A stretch of DNA of 64,000 nucleotides. It comes from Rhodococcus sp. P-2. GTDB taxonomy: Bacteria > Actinomycetota > Actinomycetes > Mycobacteriales > Mycobacteriaceae. The position numbers and the translations under genes were made by a program. The notes under the pieces were generated by a model. It did no database searches, was not told the origin of the DNA, and saw only the letters and a list, made by a program, of their open reading frames with translations. This document shows, piece after piece, positions 42,951-51,458 of this stretch; the first letter of the stretch is position 1; the number at the start of each line of letters is the position of its first letter. Where the stretch lies: contig NZ_CP066779.1 in assembly GCF_016598535.1 (NCBI RefSeq), positions 3,842,053 through 3,906,052 of the forward strand, in the 5' to 3' direction.

Positions 42951-43388
42951 ATGACACTCGCTTTCAAGGCCATGCCTGCACCGGACTGGGCAGAAGCCAC
43001 CACGATCACCATCCCGTCTGTTCCGACCCATACCTCCGAGGAGTGGGCGCAGGCAGTCTTCGACGTCAAGAATGTCCCCGCGCCAGTCCTCGCGATGTTC
43101 TGGCTCAGGGAGCGGGTAGTCGGACTGCTCGGCATCGCCCAGGGACGCCCAGACACCTTTGCCGTCGACAAGATCGCCGACGGCGAGGCCCTCATCGAAG
43201 CGGACGAGAAACACCTACGATTCGTCGCCTCGGTTCAGGCCGACAACGACGCCGGTCTCCTGCACGTCGTCACTGCAGTGGAGCTGAAGAACCGCGCAGG
43301 CCGAGTCTACTTCGCACCCGTTCAGGTACTGCACGGCGTGATCACGCGGGCAATGATGACGTCCGCACGAAAGAGACTGTGCACGTGA
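42951..43388 (+). CDS. DUF2867-family protein
   Basis: 145 residues; GGAGG lies 5 bp before the ATG at 42951. The pattern (WLRERVVGLLGIAQGR, HLRFVASVQADNDAGLLHVV, then RAGRVYFAPVQVLHGVITRA) is that of the DUF2867 family, small cytoplasmic proteins often found beside TetR regulators. Biochemical role unknown. It converges on the antiporter gene with no base between stops. Confidence 0.75.
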   Translation: MTLAFKAMPAPDWAEATTITIPSVPTHTSEEWAQAVFDVKNVPAPVLAMFWLRERVVGLLGIAQGRPDTFAVDKIADGEALIEADEKHLRFVASVQADNDAGLLHVVTAVELKNRAGRVYFAPVQVLHGVITRAMMTSARKRLCT

Positions 43389-45017
43389 TCAACCGTCCGG
43401 ACCGCCCTTGAGTTCCAGACTGATCTGATCGGCATCCAGCGCGGCAAGTGCCGATCCGAGCATCCGGGCGTCAAAGAGCCCGTCGTCCCGCGCATCGAGG
43501 AGCGCTTGACGCTGGGCGTCGATCACGTCGAGCTGGGTCGTCTTCTTCGACTGCCCTTCCGGTGGAACGAAACCCGCAGAAGCATCCTCGAGGAGAGCGA
43601 GCAATCGTCGATGTTCGTCGAGTTCGGAACTGGTGAGGTCCTGGTCTGCCGGGCCGACCGCTACGACGACGCGCTTCAACGTCCCGCCCTGCAGTATCAA
43701 TGAGCCCGCAGCCACCAGGAACGCAACCAAGATCAGGAGTGAGCGGCTCGGGGTGTCTTCCGGAAGAGTCTGCGCGGCAGCCAGAGTGACCGCTCCGCGC
43801 ATACCGGCCCAGATGACGATCGTGCCTTCACGCCATCCCAGAGGCGCGGCAAGGTAGTAGTCGATATCGGCAACCGTCCGCCGAACCCGAATCTTGAACC
43901 GTTCCATCTGATTCGCCGAAGGCTCCCGACGCCTACTGCGGCGTCGTTCGTCCGGTGGGTAGTCCTCGGGATTGTCGAGGCGATTCGCGATGTCGGAGAG
44001 TCTGGGCTTCATGCGTTCTCGAAACTTCGCCCGTGCTTGGAGTGCTCGCAGGAGCGGGGCCACGTACAGAGCCCGCACCAAGATCGTGAGGAACAGTGCA
44101 CCCGCCGCCACGAACACCGCCGTGGATATGCCCTCGTGGTCGACCCGGACGTCGTCGACTATCGACGAGAGTTCGAGGCCCATCACCAGGAAGATCGCAC
44201 CTTCGAGGACCAGTTCGACTGTGCGCCAGTTCTGGGAGTCCGACAACCGATGACTCGGCGACAGCTTCCGGGGAGCGTCGTAGCCGGTGACGAGCCCGGC
44301 CACGACGGCAGCGACCAACCCTGACGCACCCAACTCTTCGGCGGGGATCGCCGCCAGAAACGGCACCGTGAACGAGATGACCGTGTTGACCGTCGAGTCG
44401 GTGACACGGGCGCGAACCATCAGGTTGACCTTGCCGACGACCACACCGATGACCGCTGCCACGACCACGGCAAAAGCGAACTTGCCCAACACACTCCACA
44501 GCGACACCGACGCGGCCGCCCCGGCGATGGCAGTACGCAGCAGAACCAGAGCGGTGGCGTCGTTGAGCAGGCTTTCGCCTTCGAGGATCGACACCACCCG
44601 CGGCGAGACCGGGAGTTTCTTGACGATGGACGTAGCGACGGCGTCTGTCGGGCTCACGATCGCGCCGAGTGCAATGCCCCACCAGATGCCGAGTCCTGGT
44701 ATCACCCAAGAGAAGAACGCACCGAGAACAAGCGCACTCACCACCACGAGCAGAACGGAGAGCCCACCGATAGCACCGAACTCACGCCGAAATTCCATCG
44801 ACGGCATCGAGACCGAGGCGGAGTAGAGCAGCGGCGGAAGCACACCTGCCAGAATCCATTCCGGATCGATGTCCACCGCGGGGACAAAAGGTAAGAGGCT
44901 GACAACGATCCCGGCCATCACCAGAATCAGCGGTGCTGCGACTCCGATCCGTGCTCCGAGCGTCGAGGCCGCGACGATACCGAGCAGACCGAGCACCACG
45001 ATGATCAGAGCATCCAC
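43389..45017 (-). CDS. CPA1-family Na+/H+ antiporter
   Basis: 542 residues from a GTG at 45017 placed 5 bp after GGGGGGAA; a GTG at 45032 is less well placed. About twelve hydrophobic segments, with the CPA1 motifs VSPTDAVA and ESLLNDATALVL in the ion-translocating core, and an ELGASGLVAAVVAGL stretch. A long C-terminal tail (~150 residues with an Arg-rich stretch) is cytoplasmic. It exchanges protons for Na+ or other monovalent cations and serves pH and salt homeostasis. Confidence 0.93.
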   Translation of the reverse strand: MDALIIVVLGLLGIVAASTLGARIGVAAPLILVMAGIVVSLLPFVPAVDIDPEWILAGVLPPLLYSASVSMPSMEFRREFGAIGGLSVLLVVVSALVLGAFFSWVIPGLGIWWGIALGAIVSPTDAVATSIVKKLPVSPRVVSILEGESLLNDATALVLLRTAIAGAAASVSLWSVLGKFAFAVVVAAVIGVVVGKVNLMVRARVTDSTVNTVISFTVPFLAAIPAEELGASGLVAAVVAGLVTGYDAPRKLSPSHRLSDSQNWRTVELVLEGAIFLVMGLELSSIVDDVRVDHEGISTAVFVAAGALFLTILVRALYVAPLLRALQARAKFRERMKPRLSDIANRLDNPEDYPPDERRRSRRREPSANQMERFKIRVRRTVADIDYYLAAPLGWREGTIVIWAGMRGAVTLAAAQTLPEDTPSRSLLILVAFLVAAGSLILQGGTLKRVVVAVGPADQDLTSSELDEHRRLLALLEDASAGFVPPEGQSKKTTQLDVIDAQRQALLDARDDGLFDARMLGSALAALDADQISLELKGGPDG

Positions 45018-45056
45018 TGCTTCCCCCCACACCCCGGATTTTGTGTCTCGCTCTTT

Positions 45057-45722
45057 CTACACCTGCGCCGGCGCCGGGGGCGAGACCTGCCAGGCGACGG
45101 CGATCAGAACAACCGTGAATGCCGATGCAGGCCACAGAGCGTGAAGACCGATCCATCGATGAACCAACGCACCGATTACCGCTCCGGCGATCAATCCCGC
45201 GCACATCCCGAAGTGTTGCAGCCACGCCCACTTCGGGCCGCCCAGGAAGGCTCCGGTCAGACGCTGGCCCATCTTGACCAGCGCACCGGTCATGTACGTG
45301 ACGCCGATCGTCACCTCGCCGTCGCGCTGGAACACCGAGTTGACGGCTCCCATTGCCAAAGCCATTGCCGAGATCGCGCCGGGGGTGACGTCGAGGCTGC
45401 TCATCACCGAACCGATGGCAAGCAGCCCGGCCACAACCGCGAGCACCGTGACCTTGCGAGCCCGGACGGAATAGCGCTCCGTGAAGTGGGTGACGACGGT
45501 TCCCAGCGCGATTCCCAGGAGGAAGAGCACGATGATCCCGCCGGCCACCCGCGCGGTCGACCACACCCCGTCCGCAAATGCGACGCTCGCCTGCGTCATG
45601 TTTCCGCTCATGAACGAGACGAAAGGCCCTCCGAGCGTGATGAATCCGAGCGCGTCGACGTAACCGGCCAGCCCGGCGAGCGCTGTCGCCAGGCCGATCA
45701 GCGACCTGCTGTATCCCGTCAC
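45057..45722 (-). CDS. DUF1275 (YoaK-like) membrane protein
   Basis: 221 residues from a GTG at 45722. Six hydrophobic segments and the family pattern GYVDALGFITLGGPFVSFMSGN near the start and RDGEVTIGVTYMTGALVKMG in the middle. The function of this family is not established. The start is 14 bp after the MBL-Rieske gene stop, on the same strand, so the two are probably co-transcribed. Confidence 0.88.
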   Translation of the reverse strand: MTGYSRSLIGLATALAGLAGYVDALGFITLGGPFVSFMSGNMTQASVAFADGVWSTARVAGGIIVLFLLGIALGTVVTHFTERYSVRARKVTVLAVVAGLLAIGSVMSSLDVTPGAISAMALAMGAVNSVFQRDGEVTIGVTYMTGALVKMGQRLTGAFLGGPKWAWLQHFGMCAGLIAGAVIGALVHRWIGLHALWPASAFTVVLIAVAWQVSPPAPAQV

Positions 45723-45736
45723 CCGACGAGCTCGGT

Positions 45737-47290
45737 TCAGCTCAGCTTGCTGGTGCGCAACTCGTGACCCTTGGACGTCTTGCAGCGGCCGGTCTCGAGA
45801 TCCCACTGCCAGCCGTGCAGATCGCAGGTGAGGTTGGTGCCGTCGACGACACCGAACTTCGACAGGTCGGCCTTGAGGTGGGGGCAACGACGCTGAATCT
45901 CGTACCCGCCCAACTCGATCGACGCGCTGTCGTCGTGGGCCTCGGCGAACCAACCGTCGGCGTAGGCGATGCGTTCGTCGGTGAGGCACTTGAAGAACGT
46001 GTAGAGGAACTCGTTGTAGCCACCGATGCGCCACGCCGTGAACCGCGTCGACAAGAAGATGGTGTTGACCCAGTCGGGCTCGTCGTCACGCAGAACAGTG
46101 CGAACCAGTTCGGGAGCGATGCGGAAGCCGTAGCGGTACTTGCCTTCTCCGTCGATGGGCTCGCGAACGATCCGCTTCGGGAAGTCGAGGACGACGGTCT
46201 CCTCCCCCATCACGAGTCCGACGGGGTAGCCGATTCCGTCGCAGATGAGATCGGACTGAGCCATGATCGGCTCGAACTTGGCCTTGAGACCTTCGAGCAG
46301 CGGCTCGCCTTCCGCCGGAGCCCACGTGGCTTTCTGCGCGGCGATGACCGGTGCCATCTTCTGAGCCATCTTCTCGATGTATTCGGCCTTGTTCGAGAAG
46401 ATCTTGTCGACGTCCGCGTCCGGGATGGGATGCGTCAGGGCGACCTTCTCGCTTCCCCGAAGTTCGACGGCCGAGCCGGGGATCATCAGCAGACCACGAT
46501 CGTTGCCGTTGATGCGCATCTGCTCGAGGAACGTGATCTGGTCGGGGAAGATGTTTCCCTCGTCACCGTGATCGTCGTTGAGGTAGCGCAGGTCGTCGTC
46601 GAGGAAGACCGGAGGGCCGGCCGACGGGACAACCCAGGCAGCGTCGACCTGGGAGATGTAGTTGCGGCAGCGGTCCATGCCGCGCTGACGCTTCTGCTTG
46701 CCGAAGTTGCGCTTGGTGCCCTTCGGGATGTCGTAGACCATCGGGTACCAGATCGCGCCCGAGTACTGCAGCAGATGGATGTCGACCTTCCCGAAGGCGT
46801 CGGTCAACGGGTCGAGGTCGACGGGCCTGGCGTCGTTCATGTTGAAACAGGTGGTTTCCCCGTCCGAGACGACGAGGCCCGAGTCACCGATCGGACCGTC
46901 CGCGGGAGCGCGTAGAGCGATGATCATGATGTCGAGGTCGCCCTTGGGGCCACTGACCGTGTGCTTGACGGAATCCTCGGTCTCGAAGAACTTGTGGAAG
47001 CCGAGCTTCTCGAGCTCACGCTTGAGGTCCGGCACCGGGTAATCGGGGAGCAGGACGGTGGCGTCCTTGTTGACGTGCGCGATCAGATTCTTCGGATCGA
47101 AGTGGTCCTTGTGCAGGTGCGAGACGTAGAGGTAATCGCAGTTGCCGAGCGCGTCCCAGTCCAATTCGGTGTTGTCGGGGAACGGCACCCAGGACGCGAA
47201 ATACGTCGGGGTCACCCATGGATCACACAGGATGGATCCGGCCTCTGTCTGGATGTGAAATCCTGCGTGGCCGACGCTGGTGATCTGCAT
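45737..47290 (-). CDS. MBL-fold metallohydrolase fused to a C-terminal Rieske domain
   Basis: 517 residues; the ATG at 47290 follows ggaggttgca. The N-terminal half is a metallo-beta-lactamase fold starting VGHAGFHIQTEAGSILCDPW with zinc motif VSHLHKDHFDP (HxHxDH), as in UlaG-like lactonases. The last ~70 residues hold a Rieske [2Fe-2S] site: RRCPHLKADL (CxH) and LTCDLHGWQWDLETGRC (CxxH). This order resembles CMP-N-acetylneuraminate hydroxylase-like proteins and a mycobacterial protein of unknown function of similar length. A redox-controlled hydrolase or sugar-nucleotide hydroxylase is possible; reaction not known. Confidence 0.85.
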   Translation of the reverse strand: MQITSVGHAGFHIQTEAGSILCDPWVTPTYFASWVPFPDNTELDWDALGNCDYLYVSHLHKDHFDPKNLIAHVNKDATVLLPDYPVPDLKRELEKLGFHKFFETEDSVKHTVSGPKGDLDIMIIALRAPADGPIGDSGLVVSDGETTCFNMNDARPVDLDPLTDAFGKVDIHLLQYSGAIWYPMVYDIPKGTKRNFGKQKRQRGMDRCRNYISQVDAAWVVPSAGPPVFLDDDLRYLNDDHGDEGNIFPDQITFLEQMRINGNDRGLLMIPGSAVELRGSEKVALTHPIPDADVDKIFSNKAEYIEKMAQKMAPVIAAQKATWAPAEGEPLLEGLKAKFEPIMAQSDLICDGIGYPVGLVMGEETVVLDFPKRIVREPIDGEGKYRYGFRIAPELVRTVLRDDEPDWVNTIFLSTRFTAWRIGGYNEFLYTFFKCLTDERIAYADGWFAEAHDDSASIELGGYEIQRRCPHLKADLSKFGVVDGTNLTCDLHGWQWDLETGRCKTSKGHELRTSKLS

Positions 47291-47510
47291 TGCAACCTCC
47301 GAAATCGTACTGCTGGTCAACTCAGCATAGTCGGCGCGATCAGGGCCAAATCGCGATCGAGGAGGCGGTCGGTTGTGACGTCATGCACGTCAGAGGTCGA
47401 AAGTGGGTTGTGGATCAGACCGGCCGGTGACGCGGACAACACTCCCTGCGCTGGCGTGTTCGCCGTATTTCTTGGCGCTCGCGGGAGCTGTTTCAGCATT
47501 CCCGGAGACA

Positions 47511-47529
47511 GCCTCTAAGGCTAACCTAA
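47511..47529 (+). promoter_or_regulatory. Candidate IdeR/DmdR1 iron box overlapping the start of the siderophore-binding gene
   Basis: The 11-base right half GGCTAACCTAA is a perfect match to the iron box; the left half is weak (13 of 19 overall by eye). It ends 5 bases before the ATG at 47535, so repression would be by direct occlusion. Confidence 0.65.
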
Positions 47530-47534
47530 CAAGC

Positions 47535-48512
47535 ATGACTCGACTCCTTTCTCCCTCCACGACCGATCGCGACTACTGGGCGATCGTGGACAACCTGACG
47601 CGACGCGGTTTCTTCGGCGTCGGCGCGGGCGTCGCTGCGACCGCGTTTCTCGCGGCCTGCGGCAGCACGGAAAGCTCGACGCCCGACAACGCGGAGACCT
47701 TCGAGTTCACGCGCGGCGACGAGAAGCTGATCATTCCCACGGACCCCCGGAATGTCGTTGCCCTCGATCCACGCGATGGCCTCGAATTGTCGATCCTCGC
47801 CGGATACCCGGTGACCGCCTACCCCACCGGCGCCGCCGAACACCTGCGCCGTGAGGTCCCGGATGCCACGGGTGTCGAGATCTTCGCCGAAGGTGCTTCG
47901 GATCCCAACTTCGAATACATCTCGACCCTCGGCGCAGACCTTCTCGTCCTCAGCGCCGGCTGGTGGGACACCGGGTCGTACGGCAACGACCGGATGCAGC
48001 AGATTGCACCGGTCCTCCCCGTCGGCAAGGACTTCACCCCGGAGTGGCGGAAGGTCATGTCGGACTTCCTCACCGGCATCGGGCGCAGCGATCGCGCCGA
48101 GGAAGTCCTCGCCGAGTACGACGCCCATGTGGCGCAGGTCCGCCCGACCGTCGAACCGCTGATGGCCGGCAAGAAGGTTGCCTTCGTTGCCGCCGCAGAG
48201 GATCAGATCGCGTGGTTCCAGAACGATTTCCGCACCGCCGTCGCCGAGGACCTCGGGTTCGAGGTGCTCCGTGAAGGCCCCGACCTCCGCGTGATGCTCG
48301 GGTCGGAGCAGTTCAACCGCCTCGAAGAAGCCGACGTCATCTTCGCCTTGGATCGCAGCGCCTCCGGCAGCGTGTACACCTCGCCGACGTGGCAGCGCCT
48401 GCCCGCCGCGCAGGCCGGTCGCGTCATTCCGTTCGACTACTACAAGGCCGCGGGATACGCCTTGACCGCCAAGGTCCTGGTCGACGACTTGGCTGCCGGG
48501 GTCAAGCGCTAG
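47535..48512 (+). CDS. Siderophore ABC transporter substrate-binding lipoprotein (Tat signal)
   Basis: 325 residues. A twin-arginine-like signal with lipobox is visible (TRRGFFGVGAGVAATAFLAAC), followed by an acidic linker and a class III solute-binding fold: DPRNVVALDPRDGLELSILA, STLGADLLVLSAGWW and QIAPVLPV. The ATG at 47535 has no ribosome-binding site and lies right after the iron box, so the mRNA may be leaderless; a GTG at 47586 would give a more standard signal length. It binds ferric siderophores at the membrane face. No permease or ATPase neighbours. Its stop is 2 bases from the convergent hydrolase stop. Confidence 0.88.
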   Translation: MTRLLSPSTTDRDYWAIVDNLTRRGFFGVGAGVAATAFLAACGSTESSTPDNAETFEFTRGDEKLIIPTDPRNVVALDPRDGLELSILAGYPVTAYPTGAAEHLRREVPDATGVEIFAEGASDPNFEYISTLGADLLVLSAGWWDTGSYGNDRMQQIAPVLPVGKDFTPEWRKVMSDFLTGIGRSDRAEEVLAEYDAHVAQVRPTVEPLMAGKKVAFVAAAEDQIAWFQNDFRTAVAEDLGFEVLREGPDLRVMLGSEQFNRLEEADVIFALDRSASGSVYTSPTWQRLPAAQAGRVIPFDYYKAAGYALTAKVLVDDLAAGVKR

Positions 48513-48514
48513 AA

Positions 48515-49393
48515 CTACCTTTTCAGTAAGGTGCGGATCGTTTCGACCACTTCGGCAGGCGCCTCTTCTGCCATGAAGTGACCAGCGGACAGCGTGCGGT
48601 GTTCGAGATCGGGCGCCCACGCTTTCCACAGGGCCTCGGCGTCGTAGCCGAGCATCGAACCCCAGTCCTGCTGAATGACCGTGACCGGCATGTGCAGTTG
48701 GTTGCCCGCATCGCGATCGGCCTGATCGTGTTCGACGTCGATGCCTGCCGACGCCCGGTAATCGGCAACGATCGACGGCACCGCCTCCCGTGAGGCGCGC
48801 AGGTATTCGGCCCGCACGTCTGCCGGAATCGCTTCGCGGTTCTGCGTCCACACGTCGAGAAAGTACTCGAAGAATGCGTCGGCGCTGGCGCTGATCATCT
48901 GCTCGGGGAGACCGGGTGGCTGAGCCATGAGATAGAGATGAAATGCCACAGCAGCGTTCGATCCGTGCAGGATGTCCCACATATCCAAGGTGGGGAGCAC
49001 GTCCAGCGAACCGAGCTGCGTGATCACGTTCGGATGATCCAGCCCCGCTCTGACGGCAACCAGTGCGCCACGATCGTGGCCGACGAGGGCGAACTTCTCG
49101 TGTCCCAATTTCCTCGCCACCTCGACGATGTCGGCAGCCATTGTTCTCTTGGAGTAGGTGTCCGGGTTTTCCTCGACCGGTTTGTCGCTGGCCCCGTATC
49201 CGCGGAGATCCGGGCAGATGACGGTGTGATCCGACGCCAATGCAGTGGCTACGTGACGCCACATGAGGTGAGTCTGGGGGAAGCCGTGCAGAAGGACGAG
49301 TGGTGTTCCGCTTCCACCGACCGCGACATTGAGTCGCACGCCGTCCGTGGCGGAAATCTGCTGGTAGTCGAAGTCTGGGATGGTGATCGTCAT
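48515..49393 (-). CDS. Alpha/beta hydrolase, haloacid/fluoroacetate dehalogenase type
   Basis: 292 residues from the ATG at 49393 (starting MTITIPDFDY); a longer frame runs into the tandem repeat. Motifs: LLHGFPQTHLMW (oxyanion), nucleophile Asp in VGHDRGALVAVRAG, and His in SAGHFMAEEAP. An Asp nucleophile in GHDRGA is typical of fluoroacetate dehalogenases and epoxide hydrolases, not of Ser esterases. It may hydrolyse C-halogen or epoxide bonds; the substrate is not shown by the context. It is divergent from a SARP regulator gene. Confidence 0.88.
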   Translation of the reverse strand: MTITIPDFDYQQISATDGVRLNVAVGGSGTPLVLLHGFPQTHLMWRHVATALASDHTVICPDLRGYGASDKPVEENPDTYSKRTMAADIVEVARKLGHEKFALVGHDRGALVAVRAGLDHPNVITQLGSLDVLPTLDMWDILHGSNAAVAFHLYLMAQPPGLPEQMISASADAFFEYFLDVWTQNREAIPADVRAEYLRASREAVPSIVADYRASAGIDVEHDQADRDAGNQLHMPVTVIQQDWGSMLGYDAEALWKAWAPDLEHRTLSAGHFMAEEAPAEVVETIRTLLKR

Positions 49394-49408
49394 CGGTTGC
49401 TCTCGTTC

Positions 49409-49456
49409 GTCGGGGTGATGGCAAGTCGGGGTGATGGCAAGTCGGGGTGATGGCAA
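49409..49456. repeat. Three perfect tandem copies of a 16-bp unit
   Basis: GTCGGGGTGATGGCAA occurs three times without a mismatch at 49409-49424, 49425-49440 and 49441-49456, in the promoter gap between the dehalogenase-like gene and the SARP regulator gene. It is either a variable-number repeat or a set of regulator sites. Confidence 0.9.
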
Positions 49457-49507
49457 TCAGCTTCGCCGCAGTCGATGAGCATTCGATGAGCGCGATAGCG
49501 TGGGGAA

Positions 49508-51448
49508 ATGCGAGACCACACAGCTATCGGAGTTCTCGGACCCGTGGTCGCGTGGAACGATTCGTCAGGGTTGATCGATCTGAAGGGCCCACGACACAGA
49601 GCGGTCCTCGCTCGTCTGATCATCGCCCGGGGACGTGTCGTTCCGGTGGACGTGATTGTCGACGACCTCTGGGTCGATCCTCCGGCCGGGGCGACCAGCG
49701 CAATACGTACGTTCGTTTCCGCACTGAGGCGCTCACTCGAGCCGGATCGTGCGCCGCGAACGAAGCCGAAAGTCATTGTCACCGACGGGCCTGGCTACGC
49801 CTTTCATGCTGCACCCGACGCCGTCGACGCCTGGGAATTCGAAAGACTGGTTCGTGAAGCCACCCACTCGACGCCCGCGCAATCACTCGAACTGCTACGA
49901 ACCGCGCTCCAGTTGTGGCGAGGACCGGCGTACGCGGAGTTCACCGAAGAACCTTGGGCTCGATCCGAGCGGTCACGCTTGGAGGAACTGCGTCTGACTG
50001 GTGTCGAAGGCTTGGCATCCGCGCTCCTCGATCTCGGGCGAACCGCCGAAGCAATTCCCGAACTGGATGCCCACGTGACGGAACACCCTTGGCGCGAGGA
50101 TGGTTGGCGGCTACTCGCTCTCGCGCTGTACCGCACCGACCGTCAAGGCGATGCTCTGGCAGTCATCCGTCGGGCACGAAAGTTACTCGCCGAAGAGTTG
50201 GGTATCGATCCCGGTCCACGACTGACCGATCTCGAGTCCGACATTCTCCGCCGCGAGACTCACCTGAATCCTGTAGCAGCAGAACAGATCTTCGCTCAGG
50301 TTTCGGCAGCGTACGACCGGACCGTAGCGGCAGGATCGAAATCGAGATTGGAGTCCACAGTCGGCCTCCTCCGAAGTCTGGCAGTTGCGGGTGGAAGCGG
50401 ACTGGAGACTGCCCGAAACCAGCGACTGACCATCATCGGCGCCGCTGAACAAGTGGACGATGTCGAACTCACCGCACGGATCATCGGCAACTACGACGTG
50501 CCCGGAATCTGGACACGATCCGACGATCCTCGGCAGGCTGCGCAGATCGTCGAGGCCGCTCAGCGCACCCTCGATCGACTTCCGGTCGGCAACGAACTCG
50601 CTCGGGCCAGACTGTTGGCAACAATCGCACTCGAATCGCGCGGACTATCCGGTCATCGCGGACTCGAATATGCCCGTGCTGCAGTGCAGATCGGTCGCGC
50701 TCTCGATGATCCAGGGCTCCTGGCCTTCGCTCTGAACGGGTTGTTCATGCAGACGTTCTGGACTACCGGTCTGGCCTCTGAGCGCGACGGTATCGGTCGT
50801 GAACTGGTAGACCTCTCCGTTCGACACGGCTTGTCCACCTTCGAGATCCTCGGCCATCTGATCCGCATGCAAGCCCTCAGTGCACTGGGGCAATTCGATG
50901 CAGCAGAGCTACACGCCGAGACGGTTGATCGATTGGCCGGACGTCACGAGCGACCGTTGGCAGCGGTGTTCACCACCTGGTTTCGCGCTATGCGTACTGC
51001 CGCTACCGGCGCGGAAGCGGCGCACTGCGAGAAGCTGTACGAAGCTGCGGCGGTGAACCTTTCCGATTCCGGTATGCCCGGCCTCGAGGACGGCATACTC
51101 CCTCTCGCAATTCTCGCCCTCCGCGTATGGAGGGGACTGCCGGCGGCTTTCGACCCGACTACGCAGTGGGGCCCGTACGAACCTTGGGCCCGGCCGCACC
51201 TCCTTCTCGCGCAAGGGCAGGTCAGCGAGGCCGCCCGGGCAGTCGAGGCAATGCCGGACCCACCCAAAGACCTGCTCTCCGAGGCACTGTGGTGCCTGAC
51301 TGCCGCAGCGGCCACTGCAGTCGGCGACCGTCGAGTCGAGGAGCGTGCGCGAGCGGCACTCCTACCTGCCGCCGCCGAAATAGCCGGCGCCGGAAGTGGA
51401 ATGCTCACTGCGGGTCCCGTCTCGCACTATCTCACCAAACTGCAGTAG
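49508..51448 (+). CDS. SARP/BTAD-domain transcriptional regulator
   Basis: 646 residues. N-terminal OmpR-type winged HTH (GPRHRAVLARLIIARGRVVP, then AIRTFVSALRRSLEPD) followed by the bacterial transcriptional activation domain (DAWEFERLVREATH, LWRGPAYAEF, then ELGIDPGPRLTDLESDILR). The remaining ~380 residues are alpha-helical repeats without an ATPase domain. SARPs activate secondary metabolism or catabolic operons by binding direct repeats. It is divergent from the dehalogenase-like gene, and the triple 16-bp repeat lies between them. Confidence 0.9.
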   Translation: MRDHTAIGVLGPVVAWNDSSGLIDLKGPRHRAVLARLIIARGRVVPVDVIVDDLWVDPPAGATSAIRTFVSALRRSLEPDRAPRTKPKVIVTDGPGYAFHAAPDAVDAWEFERLVREATHSTPAQSLELLRTALQLWRGPAYAEFTEEPWARSERSRLEELRLTGVEGLASALLDLGRTAEAIPELDAHVTEHPWREDGWRLLALALYRTDRQGDALAVIRRARKLLAEELGIDPGPRLTDLESDILRRETHLNPVAAEQIFAQVSAAYDRTVAAGSKSRLESTVGLLRSLAVAGGSGLETARNQRLTIIGAAEQVDDVELTARIIGNYDVPGIWTRSDDPRQAAQIVEAAQRTLDRLPVGNELARARLLATIALESRGLSGHRGLEYARAAVQIGRALDDPGLLAFALNGLFMQTFWTTGLASERDGIGRELVDLSVRHGLSTFEILGHLIRMQALSALGQFDAAELHAETVDRLAGRHERPLAAVFTTWFRAMRTAATGAEAAHCEKLYEAAAVNLSDSGMPGLEDGILPLAILALRVWRGLPAAFDPTTQWGPYEPWARPHLLLAQGQVSEAARAVEAMPDPPKDLLSEALWCLTAAAATAVGDRRVEERARAALLPAAAEIAGAGSGMLTAGPVSHYLTKLQ

Positions 51449-51458
51449 ACCGGAACCA

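Noticed and set aside
42898..42957. Upstream start of the TetR gene at 42957
   Set aside because: It would translate the operator and overlap the start of the divergent DUF2867 gene.
47526..49424. 632-codon open frame on the minus strand
   Set aside because: Antisense to the siderophore-binding lipoprotein and out of frame with the dehalogenase-like gene, both of which have intact motifs.
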